Part shown: in pieces, positions 24,173-31,583 of the stretch
How the letters are laid out: each line of letters begins with the position of its first letter
How positions within the stretch are numbered: position 1 is the stretch's first letter
Notes under the pieces: generated by a model
Seen by the model: the letters and a program-made list of their open reading frames with translations, nothing else
The model's database searches: none
What the model was told of the DNA's origin: nothing
Translations under genes and position numbers: made by a program
From: an uncultured Oscillospiraceae bacterium
GTDB lineage: Bacteria; Bacillota; Clostridia; Oscillospirales; Oscillospiraceae
Assembly (NCBI GenBank): GCA_910588045.1
Contig: CAJUPS010000027.1
Span: 1-35,619, forward strand
Length of the DNA: 35,619 bases
Direction of reading: 5' to 3'

Positions 24173-24198
24173 CCCTTTTTCTTGAAAGAAAAAGGGTC
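24171..24198 (+). terminator. Terminator overlapping the stop codon of the SLH gene
   Basis: A perfect 13-bp stem (24171-24183 with 24186-24198) contains T5 and A5 runs, so it can work on both strands. The stop codon TGA (24170-24172) forms its base. Confidence 0.8.
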
Positions 24199-24268
24199 CC
24201 AAAAAGAACTTTCACGCGCTCTGCGGTTTCGGCGTTTCCGGGTTTTTCGCCCGGTAACGATACGGCGT

Positions 24269-24306
24269 CCCCGGCAGCTCCGGCCACAAGGTCGGGGCTG
24301 CCGGGG
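24269..24306 (+). terminator. Second hairpin ahead of yitT
   Basis: A 10-bp stem CCCCGGCAGC/GCTGCCGGGG (24269-24278 with 24297-24306). An imperfect inner extension (CCGGCC/GGTCGG) continues the stem. It ends 9 bases before the yitT -35 box. Confidence 0.55.
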
Positions 24307-24315
24307 AATTTGCTC

Positions 24316-24344
24316 TTGTCAAAAGGGTGGAAAAAATGTATAAT
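24316..24344 (+). promoter_or_regulatory. Sigma-A promoter of yitT
   Basis: -35 TTGTCA (24316-24321), a 17-base spacer, consensus -10 TATAAT (24339-24344). Confidence 0.85.
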
Positions 24345-24401
24345 GGGATGAATAATACAGAAACTGACCGGTAGGCCAGCTTTGGTTGGAGGAGATATGG
24401 C

Positions 24402-25277
24402 ATGATGAAGAGCAAGAGCCCGACACTGCGGTGGCTGTATGAGTACGGCGTGATTACGCTGGGGTGCGCGCTGTACGCGCTGTGCTTTGACTGGTTTTTC
24501 CAGCCGAACAATATTTCTATGGGGGGCTTTACCGGCGTGGCACAGATCATCAACCGGTTCCTGCCCGTCTTTCCCATCGGCGCCACGTCGATCTTGCTGA
24601 ATATCCCGCTGTTCTACATGGGGGTGCGCAAGCAGGGGGTGAAGCTGCTGATCTCTTCCCTGTACGCCATGACCGTCGGTTCCCTGCTCCTTGACGGACT
24701 GGCGGCCCTGCACGCCTTCCAGCCCATGGAGCCGCTGCTGGCCTGCGTCTACGGCGGCGTGCTGCTGGGCGTCTCTATGGGACTGCTGCTGACGGTGGGC
24801 GCCACCACCGGCGGCACCGAGCTGGCGGCCCGGCTGCTGAAATATAAGCTGCGCCACCTGTCCATCGGGCGGCTCTGCCTGTCGATAGATGTGATCGTGA
24901 TCTGCCTCTACGCGCTGACCTTCCGCAGCATCAACAACGCGCTCTACGGCATCATCGCCATGTATATCTCCAGCCTCGCCATGGACGCGGTGGTCTACGG
25001 GTCCATCAATGCGAAGATCGCCTATATCATCAGCGCCCGCAGCGGGGAGATCGCCCGGCGGCTGCTGGAGATGGACCTGGGGATCACCCTCCTCAACGGC
25101 CGGGGCGGGTACAGCGGGGAGGAGAAGCAGGTGGTCCTCTGCGCTTTCAAGCGCAGTCAGATCGCCGCCATCAAGGCCGCCGTCACGGCCCTGGACGCCA
25201 GCGCCTTTATTATCGTCTGCGAAGCCCACGAGGTGCTGGGGGAGGGGTTCGGGGAGTATACGCCGGACAGCCTGTGA
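24402..25277 (+). CDS. YitT family integral membrane protein (DUF161/DUF2179)
   Basis: 291 residues. About five hydrophobic segments lie in the N-terminal 200 residues (YGVITLGCALYALCFDWFF, ATSILLNIPLFYMGV, LLACVYGGVLLGVSMGLLLTVGATTGGTELAARLL). The motif PNNISMGGFTGVAQII and the glycine-rich TTGGTELAA are typical of the family. The C-terminal cytoplasmic DUF2179 domain (about 205-285) has IAYIISARSGEIARRLLEMDLGITLLNGRGGYSG and ends EVLGEGFGEY. The substrate or function of YitT proteins is not well established. Tandem ATGs at the start follow a GGAGGAG site. It is monocistronic: it has its own promoter and a terminator follows. Confidence 0.92.
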   Translation: MMKSKSPTLRWLYEYGVITLGCALYALCFDWFFQPNNISMGGFTGVAQIINRFLPVFPIGATSILLNIPLFYMGVRKQGVKLLISSLYAMTVGSLLLDGLAALHAFQPMEPLLACVYGGVLLGVSMGLLLTVGATTGGTELAARLLKYKLRHLSIGRLCLSIDVIVICLYALTFRSINNALYGIIAMYISSLAMDAVVYGSINAKIAYIISARSGEIARRLLEMDLGITLLNGRGGYSGEEKQVVLCAFKRSQIAAIKAAVTALDASAFIIVCEAHEVLGEGFGEYTPDSL

Positions 25278-25296
25278 GATCGGAAAAACAAAGAGA

Positions 25297-25320
25297 GAGC
25301 GGGGGCACGGCCCCCGCTCT
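25297..25320 (+). terminator. Terminator after yitT
   Basis: A perfect 10-bp stem GAGCGGGGGC/GCCCCCGCTC (25297-25306 with 25310-25319), 3-base loop, then TT and a pyrimidine-rich stretch. Confidence 0.75.
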
Positions 25321-25356
25321 TAATGCTTTCTTAAAGGATTCTTCTCCGGTTCTTTC

Positions 25357-25385
25357 TTGCATCCGGGGGAGGAGTCGTGTATAGT
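25357..25385 (+). promoter_or_regulatory. Sigma-A-type promoter of the microprotein-GntR-ABC operon
   Basis: -35 TTGCAT (25357-25362), a 17-base spacer, -10 TATAGT (25380-25385). Transcription would start about 35-40 bases ahead of the 29-codon ORF. Confidence 0.7.
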
Positions 25386-25428
25386 GGCTGTATTACTATG
25401 GGCAGTACAGTTGGGAGGCGTCCGGAAA

Positions 25429-25518
25429 ATGAGAATGATCGACCTGCTCCTGGTGGGCATTATCATGATGTTTATTGCGATTTATGCCGCCGCGCTGGCG
25501 GTGCAGAAGAAGAGATAG
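25429..25518 (+). CDS. 29-residue single-pass membrane microprotein
   Basis: The ORF reads MRMIDLLLVGIIMMFIAIYA, then AALAVQKKR. It is almost entirely one hydrophobic helix with a basic C-terminal tail (KKR), so the tail is expected in the cytoplasm. A GGGAGG site lies about 10 bases upstream. It is the first ORF after the operon promoter and its stop overlaps the GntR ribosome binding site, which suggests translational coupling. It may be a small subunit or modulator of the ABC exporter downstream. I do not recognise a family. Its length leaves some chance that it is only a leader. Confidence 0.55.
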   Translation: MRMIDLLLVGIIMMFIAIYAAALAVQKKR

Positions 25519-25530
25519 GAGGGGAATGGG

Positions 25531-25893
25531 TTGCTGACGCTCAATTACCGGGATTCCCGGCCCATCTACGGACAGATCAAGGACGGGCTGCGGCGCATGA
25601 TCGTCACCGGCGCACTGGAGCCGGACGAGAAGCTGCCGTCGGTGCGCTCCATGGCGGTGGACCTGGCCATCAATCCCAACACCATCCAGCGGGCCTATGC
25701 CGAGCTGGAGGCGGAGGGGTTCATCTACTCCGTGCCGGGGAAGGGTTCCTTCGCCTCCCGGCGGATGGGCACGGATCCGACCCGGCAGGCCGAGTTGGTC
25801 CGCCGCCTGCGGGAGCTGGTGGCCGAGCTGCGATACCTGGGTCTGAAGGACAGCGAGATCGTCTCGCTGATGAATGAGGGGGTGGCGCAATGA
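25531..25893 (+). CDS. GntR family transcriptional regulator, YtrA-like
   Basis: 120 residues. The winged helix-turn-helix (about 10-75) is clear: PIYGQIKDGLRRMIVTGALEPDEKLPSVRSMAVDLAINPNTIQRAYAELEAEGFIYSVPGKGSF. The short C-terminal helical tail (RQAELVRRLRELVAELRYLGLKDSEIVSLM) is the YtrA-type dimerisation region, with no large effector domain. It uses a TTG start at 25531 behind an AGGAGGGG site. The stop overlaps the ABC ATPase start by 4 bases (ATGA). YtrA regulators typically repress the ABC operon they belong to and respond to cell-envelope stress. The same is inferred here. The effector is unknown. Confidence 0.93.
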   Translation: MLTLNYRDSRPIYGQIKDGLRRMIVTGALEPDEKLPSVRSMAVDLAINPNTIQRAYAELEAEGFIYSVPGKGSFASRRMGTDPTRQAELVRRLRELVAELRYLGLKDSEIVSLMNEGVAQ

Positions 25894-26789
25894 TCGAAGT
25901 GCAGAACGCGGTGAAGACCTTCGACGGATTCGCCGCCCTGGACGGGGCCAGCATCACCGTTCCCACCGGCGGGGTCTACGGCCTGGTGGGACCCAACGGC
26001 GCGGGGAAGTCCACCATCATCCGGCACCTTACCGGCATCTACCGGCCCGACAGCGGGGAGGTGCTGGTGGAGGGCGCGCCGGTGTACGAAAATCCGGAGA
26101 AGAAGGTCCTCATTGCCGCCATCCCCGACGACTGGTACTACTTCCAGTCCGCCACCATCCGGGATATGATGAAGTTCTACCGGGGATTCTACCCCGCCTT
26201 CGATGAAAACCGGTACGAGAAATTCAGGGATGTCTTCGCCCTGCCGGAGAGATCCCCCATCCGGCACATGAGCAAGGGGATGCAGAAGCAGGCCGCTTTC
26301 TGGCTGACGATGTGCTGCCGCCCGAAGTACCTCATTCTGGATGAGCCCGTGGACGGGTTGGACCCCGTCATGCGCCGACAGGTGTGGAGCATCATGATGA
26401 GCGACGTCTCCGAGTACGGGACCACGGTGCTGGTCTCCTCCCACAACCTCCGGGAGCTGGAGGATGTGTGCGACCACGTGGGCATCATGAGCCGGGGGAA
26501 GGTGCTGCTGGAGCGGAGCCTCACGGACCTCCAGGAGAACATCGTCAAGATGCAGGCCGTGTGGAAGCCCGGGGAGACCCCGGTGCTGCCCCGGGAGCTG
26601 GAGGTACTCCACACCTCCAACGTGGGACGGGTCTATACCTACATCGTCCGGGGCACCGCCCAGGCGGTGACGGAGAGAATGGGACAGTACAATCCCCTCA
26701 TGCTGGAGGCCCTGCCTCTGAGTCTGGAGGAGATCTTCATCTACGAGCTGGGAGGTGAGCACTATGCCGTCAAAGAGATCCTGCTTTAA
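25890..26789 (+). CDS. ABC transporter ATP-binding protein
   Basis: 299 residues. Walker A is GPNGAGKST (34-42). Walker B is KYLILDEPVDGLDPVM. The signature motif is degenerate (MSKGMQKQ in place of LSGGQ). The switch histidine is in VLVSSHNLRELEDVCD. The C-terminal extension (about 220-299) is typical of ABC-2-type exporters of the YtrB/CcmA class. It energises the permease encoded next, whose start lies inside its last codons (26-base overlap). The substrate cannot be read from sequence; YtrABC-like systems are linked to cell-wall antibiotic response. Confidence 0.95.
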   Translation: MIEVQNAVKTFDGFAALDGASITVPTGGVYGLVGPNGAGKSTIIRHLTGIYRPDSGEVLVEGAPVYENPEKKVLIAAIPDDWYYFQSATIRDMMKFYRGFYPAFDENRYEKFRDVFALPERSPIRHMSKGMQKQAAFWLTMCCRPKYLILDEPVDGLDPVMRRQVWSIMMSDVSEYGTTVLVSSHNLRELEDVCDHVGIMSRGKVLLERSLTDLQENIVKMQAVWKPGETPVLPRELEVLHTSNVGRVYTYIVRGTAQAVTERMGQYNPLMLEALPLSLEEIFIYELGGEHYAVKEILL

Positions 26790-28701
26790 CAAGACCCTGT
26801 TCCGGAAGAACCTGAGCCGCACCTGGCCCCTGTGGGGCCTGCTGAGCGTGGCGGGGGCCATGGTGCCGCTGTACTTCCTGCTGGAGCTCCTGCGCTACCC
26901 CGCCGCAAGCCTGGAGTCCAGGGAGTTCGCCATCGGGCTGTATCAGATGGCGGCCTACTTCGTCCCCTGCTTTACCGGCGTCTATGCCATCCTCTGCGCC
27001 ATGCTGGTGTGGGGATACCTCTATAGCGCCCGGTCGGTGGGGCTGATGCACACCCTGCCGGTGAACCGGACCTGTCTGTTCATTACCAACACCCTCTCCG
27101 GGCTGGCCATGATCCTGATCCCCTTTGCGGTCACCGGCGGGCTATTGTGCCTGCTGGCGCTGGCCTGGGGGTTCTTCGACCTGGTGGCCGTAGTGAACAC
27201 GGTGCTGGCGGTGCTGTTCTGCACGCTGCTGTTTTTCGGCATGGGGACGCTGTGCGCCATGCTGACGGGACATATCTTCGCGCTGCCGGTGTTCTACCTG
27301 CTGGCCAACTTCCTGTCCTTTTTGCTGGAAGCCCTTACCACCAGTCTGGCGCAGGAGTTCCTGCTGGGCGTCGGGATGGTCCGGGAGATCGGGATGCTGG
27401 GCTTCCTCTCCCCGGTGGTGCAGATCTACAACAGTGTGCGCCTCTACTATCAGCGCCTTCCGGACGGCACGCTGGGCGAATGCAGGTTCGTCGGGCTGTG
27501 GGTGCTGGCGCTGTACGCCCTGGCCGGGCTGGCGATGCTGGCCCTGGCCTGGTTCCTCTATCGGAAGCGGCACAGCGAGTCCGCCGGGGACGTGGTGGCC
27601 TTCCGGTGGCTGCGGCCGGTGTTCCGGTACGGCGTGGCCCTGCTGGGGGGACTGACCATCGGGAGGCTGCTGTTCGAGGTGTTCTGGGCGCCCCTGTTCC
27701 AGCGGGGGTACTATGCCGACCGGATCCCCATGGGGGTGTGCGCCTTCCTGGGGGGACTGGTGGGGTACTATATCGCCTCCATGCTGCTGGAGAAGTCCCT
27801 GCGGGTGTTCCGGGGCAGCTGGAAGGGCGCGCTGATCGTACTGGCCGGTGCGGCGGCGGTGTGCCTGCTGGTGAGCGTGGATCTGTTCGGCCTGGAGCGG
27901 AGGGTCCCCCCGATGGAGGAGATCGAGAGCGTCTCCCTGCGGGACCGGGGCCTGGAGAGCGGGCCCTACACGGTGAAGGATGCCCCGGAGACCGTGGAGC
28001 GGCTGCGGCAGCTCCATCAGGCCATTGTGGACGACCGGCAGTATATCCGCTCCTATACCCCCGACTTCAGCTACGAGGAGGGAAAGGTCTTCAGCCATTT
28101 CGTGCGCCTGTCCTACCGGCTGAAGGACGGTTCCATCCTGGAGCGGGGCTACGACCTGTGGCTGACCAGGGAGCGGGTGGGCACGCCGGGGACCTATGAC
28201 CACCTCCTTTCGGAATTTTATCAGGACCCGACGGTGCGGGCCAGAGACGTGGCCATCCCCGAGGGGGCGGAATTGGACAGCATCGACATCTACTGCGACT
28301 ATATGAAAGACTTCTACTGCAACACCACGGACCACGCAGGCGGGGTCAACACGGAGACTCGGGCCATCTACGATGCGCTGCAAAAGGACGCGCAGGAGGG
28401 CAATGTTCCCGCCCGGGACGTGCTGCGGTTCAGCAATCAGAGCCACCAGCTCTACTTACAGCTCCAGTACCGTCTCTATGACGCCCAGGAGGGAGCATAT
28501 TACGGCGGCTGCAACAGCATCTACCTGTCCCCCTCCATGACCAACACCCTGCATACGCTGGTGAAGCTGGGGTATCTCACGGAGGCGGAGCTGACAGTGT
28601 GGCGGGAGGTCCTGGAGCGGGAGGACCGGGAAATGAGGGGGGCGGTCATGGCGGAGCAGAGCGTGGTCCATCCGGAGGAGAGCATGGTCTATGCGGGGTA
28701 A
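26764..28701 (+). CDS. ABC-2-type transporter permease with a large C-terminal soluble domain
   Basis: 645 residues. About nine hydrophobic segments are present between residues 20 and 380, for example LWGLLSVAGAMVPLYFLLELL, FVPCFTGVYAILCAMLVWGYLY, LLFFGMGTLCAMLTGHIFALPVFYLLANFLSFLL and ALIVLAGAAAVCLLVSVDLFG. The last about 260 residues are soluble (MEEIESVSLRDRGLESGPYTVKDAPETVERLRQLH) and of unknown function, probably extracytoplasmic. The ATG at 26764 fits the GGGAGGTGA site; a GTG at 26755 is too close to it. It is the last gene of the operon. Only a weak TTCCCA/TGGGAA hairpin follows the stop. Confidence 0.85.
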   Translation: MPSKRSCFNKTLFRKNLSRTWPLWGLLSVAGAMVPLYFLLELLRYPAASLESREFAIGLYQMAAYFVPCFTGVYAILCAMLVWGYLYSARSVGLMHTLPVNRTCLFITNTLSGLAMILIPFAVTGGLLCLLALAWGFFDLVAVVNTVLAVLFCTLLFFGMGTLCAMLTGHIFALPVFYLLANFLSFLLEALTTSLAQEFLLGVGMVREIGMLGFLSPVVQIYNSVRLYYQRLPDGTLGECRFVGLWVLALYALAGLAMLALAWFLYRKRHSESAGDVVAFRWLRPVFRYGVALLGGLTIGRLLFEVFWAPLFQRGYYADRIPMGVCAFLGGLVGYYIASMLLEKSLRVFRGSWKGALIVLAGAAAVCLLVSVDLFGLERRVPPMEEIESVSLRDRGLESGPYTVKDAPETVERLRQLHQAIVDDRQYIRSYTPDFSYEEGKVFSHFVRLSYRLKDGSILERGYDLWLTRERVGTPGTYDHLLSEFYQDPTVRARDVAIPEGAELDSIDIYCDYMKDFYCNTTDHAGGVNTETRAIYDALQKDAQEGNVPARDVLRFSNQSHQLYLQLQYRLYDAQEGAYYGGCNSIYLSPSMTNTLHTLVKLGYLTEAELTVWREVLEREDREMRGAVMAEQSVVHPEESMVYAG

Positions 28702-28736
28702 TTTTCCCATAAATTGGGAATAACGAAAATTACCTC

Positions 28737-28765
28737 TTGCCGAGCGGACGCAGATGTGGTATGAT
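28737..28765 (+). promoter_or_regulatory. Sigma-A-type promoter of the RNA leader before proC
   Basis: -35 TTGCCG (28737-28742), a 17-base spacer, -10 TATGAT (28760-28765). The predicted start is near 28772, 270 bases ahead of proC. Confidence 0.65.
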
Positions 28766-28771
28766 ACGTCC

Positions 28772-28931
28772 AGAAACCCATTCCTCCCCCATTCGGGAGG
28801 AACGTGCGCCGCCCGGCGCGGGGACGGGCTCTGCGTAATGATCTAGCCGGCTTTAGGCGAACCTGGTCCCGTTTCGGCGGCGTACTCTTTCTATACGAAT
28901 CCCCGCCGCCAGCACTGGCGGCGGGGTTCAC
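28772..28931 (+). ncRNA. Candidate structured RNA ending in a strong terminator (unknown class)
   Basis: There is no ORF here. Stems: TTCCTCCC/GGGAGGAA (28781-28788 with 28795-28802); GTGCGCCGCC/GGCGGCGTAC (28804-28813 with 28876-28885, one wobble); nested GGGAC/GTCCC (28821-28825 with 28866-28870). A perfect 12-bp terminator stem closes it (28901-28912 with 28915-28926) before a modest T-rich tail. The 3' strand of the second stem (GGCGGCG) can instead pair with the terminator 5' strand (CGCCGCC, 28904-28910). It could be a cis-acting attenuator for proC or a free small RNA. Known T-box, THI, SAM, c-di-GMP and SRP motifs were not found. Confidence 0.5.
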
Positions 28932-28943
28932 TTATTTGCAGGC

Positions 28944-29019
28944 GTAGGGGCGCACACTGTGCGCCCGTTCTGACGATACCCACCGTATGGTCGTGCGGGC
29001 GCACAATGTGCGCCCCTAC
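28944..29019. repeat. 76-bp palindromic element (REP/MITE-like)
   Basis: The terminal 24 bases at each end (28944-28967 and 28996-29019) are inverted copies with one difference (23/24). Each end is itself a near-palindrome centred on GGGCGCACA/TGTGCGCCC. The internal 28 bases are non-coding. It lies between the RNA terminator and the proC ribosome binding site, so it is transcribed with proC if readthrough occurs. Confidence 0.65.
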
Positions 29020-29041
29020 ATAGCAATTCGGGAGGTCTGCC

Positions 29042-29851
29042 ATGTCAACCTACACCTTTTCCTTTATCGGCACCGGCAATATGGGTTCCGCCCTGGCCCG
29101 GGCGGCGGTCCGGAAGCTGCCGCCGGAGTTCGTTTTTCTGTCCAACCGTACCCATGAAAAGGCCCGCGCTCTGGCGGAGGAACTGAGATGTGTCTGCGGT
29201 CCGGTCCCCCAGGCGGCGGAGCAGGGGAAATATGTCTTCCTGGGGGTCAAGCCCCAGATGATGGGGGACCTCTTGGCGGAGATCGCCCCCATCCTGGCCG
29301 CGCGGACGGACCGGTTTGTCCTGGTCACCATGGCGGCAGGGCTGACCATGGAGCGCATTGCGGAAATGGCGGGGGGAGCGTACCCCGTGATCCGCGTGAT
29401 GCCAAACACCCCCTGCGCCGTGGGCGAGGGGGTCGTCCTCTGCGACGCCAACGAGAGAGCGACGGAGGGGGAGCTGCAAGAATTTATGGACGCCATGTCC
29501 GGCGCGGGTGTCATCGACCGGCTGGAGGAGAAGCTCATCGACGCGGGCAGCGCGGTGTCCGGGTGCGGCCCGGCCTTCGTGTGCCTGCTGCTGGAGGCCC
29601 TGGCGGACGGAGGCGTGGCCTGCGGCCTGCCGAGGAAAAAGGCCCTGCTCTACGCCGCGCAGATGGTGAAGGGCACGGCGGCGCTCCAGCTGGCCACCGG
29701 GGAGCACCCCGGGGCGATGAAGGACGCGGTGTGCTCCCCCGGGGGGACCACCATCGCCGGGGTCCGGGTGCTGGAGGAAAAGGGCTTCCGGGGCGCGGCC
29801 ATGGATGCGGTGATCGCCGCCGTGGAAAAGACAAAGAAATTGGGGAAGTGA
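29042..29851 (+). CDS. proC: Pyrroline-5-carboxylate reductase
   Basis: Catalyses the last step of proline synthesis, reducing 1-pyrroline-5-carboxylate with NAD(P)H in the cytoplasm. 269 residues, the normal length. The Rossmann motif FIGTGNMGSALA lies at the N terminus. LSNRTHEKARAL and FLGVKPQMMGDLL follow, then VIRVMPNTPCAVGEG. The C-terminal signature is SPGGTTIAGVRVLEEKGFRGAAMDAV. An ATG follows a GGGAGGT site. tsaD begins 4 bases after the stop, so the two form an operon. The leader upstream holds the structured RNA candidate and the palindromic repeat. Confidence 0.97.
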   Translation: MSTYTFSFIGTGNMGSALARAAVRKLPPEFVFLSNRTHEKARALAEELRCVCGPVPQAAEQGKYVFLGVKPQMMGDLLAEIAPILAARTDRFVLVTMAAGLTMERIAEMAGGAYPVIRVMPNTPCAVGEGVVLCDANERATEGELQEFMDAMSGAGVIDRLEEKLIDAGSAVSGCGPAFVCLLLEALADGGVACGLPRKKALLYAAQMVKGTAALQLATGEHPGAMKDAVCSPGGTTIAGVRVLEEKGFRGAAMDAVIAAVEKTKKLGK

Positions 29852-29855
29852 CACC

Positions 29856-30854
29856 ATGCTGATCTTAGCCTTTGAGTCCTCCTGCGACGAGACCGCCGTG
29901 GCCGTGGTCAGGGACGGGCGTACCGTCCTGTCCGACGCAATATTGTCCCAGGTGGACGTCCACGCCCTCTACGGCGGCGTGGTGCCGGAGATCGCCTCCC
30001 GGAAGCACGTAGAGGCCATCGCCGCCCTGTCGGACCGGGCCCTAGCGGAGGCCGGGGTGACGCGGGAGGACATCGACGCGGTGGCGGTGACCTGCGGCCC
30101 GGGGCTCATCGGGGCGCTGCTGGTGGCGGTGAACTTCGCCAAGAGCGCGGCCCTGGCCCTGGGGAAACCCCTGATCCCCGTCCACCACCTGCGGGGGCAC
30201 ATCGCCGCCAACTATCTGGCCTTTCCCGCGCTGGAGCCGCCGTTTCTGGCGCTGTGCATCTCCGGGGGGAACTCCATGATCGTGGACGTGGCGGGATATA
30301 CGGATATGACCATTTTAGGCGCCACCCGGGATGACGCGGCGGGGGAGTGCTTCGACAAGATCGCCCGGGTGCTGGGAATGCCCTACCCCGGCGGGAAGGC
30401 CATGGATGATCTCTCCCGGGGGGGCGACCCGAACAAGTACCCCCTGCCCCGGGCGAAGCTGGAGCACGAGCTGGACATGTCCTTCTCCGGGCTGAAGACG
30501 GCGGCGGTGAACCTCGTTCACAACGCCCAACAGAAGGGGGAGGAACTGGATTTGCCCGGCCTGGCCGCTTCGGTGACGGCGGCGGTCAGCGACGAGCTGG
30601 TGCCCCGGACCATGGAGGCGGCGCGGCGGACGGGGCGGAAAATTCTGGTGGCCGCCGGGGGCGTGGCCGCCAACCGGACCATCCGGGGGGACCTGGAGCG
30701 GGCCTGCGGGGCCAGCGGCATCAAGCTGTACCTGCCGCCCCTGTCCCTGTGCGGGGACAACGGGGCCATGATCGGCAGTCAGGCGTACTACGAGTATCTG
30801 GCCGGGACCCGGGGGGACAGCAGTCTGAACGCCTTTGCAAACCTGGAGATATAG
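29856..30854 (+). CDS. tsaD: tRNA N6-adenosine threonylcarbamoyltransferase TsaD
   Basis: Transfers the threonylcarbamoyl group to A37 of tRNAs reading ANN codons (t6A), together with TsaB and TsaE, which are not in the window. 332 residues. The ASKHA-type fold is evident: FESSCDETAVAVV at the N terminus, then GGVVPEIASRKHVE, AVTCGPGLIGALLVAVNFAK, the metal-binding HxxxH as H111-L-R-G-H115, ISGGNSMIV, and GDDAAGECFDKIARVLGMPYPGG-like sequence (TRDDAAGECFDKIARVLG). A terminal NGAMIGSQAYYEY helix closes it. It is translated from an ATG 4 bases after proC and followed by a strong terminator. Confidence 0.97.
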   Translation: MLILAFESSCDETAVAVVRDGRTVLSDAILSQVDVHALYGGVVPEIASRKHVEAIAALSDRALAEAGVTREDIDAVAVTCGPGLIGALLVAVNFAKSAALALGKPLIPVHHLRGHIAANYLAFPALEPPFLALCISGGNSMIVDVAGYTDMTILGATRDDAAGECFDKIARVLGMPYPGGKAMDDLSRGGDPNKYPLPRAKLEHELDMSFSGLKTAAVNLVHNAQQKGEELDLPGLAASVTAAVSDELVPRTMEAARRTGRKILVAAGGVAANRTIRGDLERACGASGIKLYLPPLSLCGDNGAMIGSQAYYEYLAGTRGDSSLNAFANLEI

Positions 30855-30858
30855 ACAG

Positions 30859-30888
30859 CGGGCGGCGCATCAGCGCCGCCCGTTTTTT
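30859..30888. terminator. Bidirectional terminator between tsaD and the convergent acetyltransferase gene
   Basis: A perfect 10-bp stem CGGGCGGCGC/GCGCCGCCCG (30859-30868 with 30873-30882) followed by TTTTTT (30883-30888). The minus-strand gene stop codon lies within the T-run. Confidence 0.9.
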
Positions 30889-31438
30889 AGGACCTGGCGG
30901 AATAGAAATCATCCCGCCAGAGGATATTTTCCACGGTGGTGACGCGCTCCCCCTTGAAGTCGATCTCCATGGTGACAAGGTGGGAAAATCCCAACTTCTC
31001 CTGGAAGGCATGGGAGACGGCGTTGAAATCAAAATAGCCGCACTCTACGTAGTCCATTCCCTCCTCCCGGAACAGGCGGTCAATAACGGCCTCCACCGCC
31101 TCCGACATGAGCCCCCGCCGCCGGTACAGCCGGGAAATGCAGAAAGACAGGGCCCGGCCCTCCTTCCCCGCCAGGGCGGGCAGGTCCAGCAGCTCGCCCG
31201 GGACGGAGACGACGTTCAAATTGCCGATCACATGGCCGCTCTCTTTGAGGATCATAGCGTAGCTCCGCTCCTCTTTGTCCTTCAGCCAGTCGAAAGTCAC
31301 CCGGGCGGCCTCCTCCGTGTCCATGGGGTCATTGCCCATCATATGGCACATCTCCAGATCCATGGCGTAGGCACAGAAATCCGGAAAATCCTCCTCCCGG
31401 AATTTCCGCAGGACGAGGCGTTCAGTTTCCAAAAACAT
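30887..31438 (-). CDS. GNAT family N-acetyltransferase (RimJ/RimL-like)
   Basis: 183 residues, cytoplasmic. It starts with the typical ETERLVLRKFREEDFPDFCAYAMD, continues with YAMILKESGHVIGNLNVV, and has the acetyl-CoA binding region LSFCISRLYRRRGLMSEAVEAVIDRLFREEGMDYVECGYFDFNAVSHAFQEKLGF, where RRRGLMSEA corresponds to motif A. RimJ/RimL-like enzymes acetylate protein N termini or small molecules. The substrate cannot be predicted. GAGGGATACGCC lies before the ATG, a fair ribosome binding site. It is a single gene, convergent to tsaD and divergent from the ECF sigma gene. Confidence 0.9.
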   Translation of the reverse strand: MFLETERLVLRKFREEDFPDFCAYAMDLEMCHMMGNDPMDTEEAARVTFDWLKDKEERSYAMILKESGHVIGNLNVVSVPGELLDLPALAGKEGRALSFCISRLYRRRGLMSEAVEAVIDRLFREEGMDYVECGYFDFNAVSHAFQEKLGFSHLVTMEIDFKGERVTTVENILWRDDFYSARS

Positions 31439-31520
31439 GGCGTATCCCTCCGTAAATTATAAATCGCCTCTATTATAAGCGCGGCATATGGACAAGGCAA
31501 GGAAAATTTTTTCTCCCCTG

Positions 31521-31550
31521 TCGCAACAATTTCCCCGTGTCGATTGTATA
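31521..31550 (+). promoter_or_regulatory. Candidate ECF-type autoregulatory promoter
   Basis: CGCAACAAT (AAC core at 31525-31527) followed 16 bases later by TTGTATA (31544-31550), just ahead of the sigma factor gene. This resembles the AAC-type -35 of ECF promoters. The -10 match is loose. Confidence 0.35.
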
Positions 31551-31583
31551 GGTAGTGAACAGGACAGGAGGTGATCCCCCACG

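Noticed and set aside
21530..24202. 890-codon open frame antisense to the second SLH gene
   Set aside because: Composition artefact opposite a clear secreted repeat protein; the product is a low-complexity Gly/His/Arg-rich translation.
28772..28931. 6S RNA or T-box leader
   Set aside because: The T-box sequence GGUGGNACCGCG is missing. A 6S-like rod pairing 5' and 3' ends around a central bubble could not be drawn. A covariance search would be needed to exclude 6S fully.
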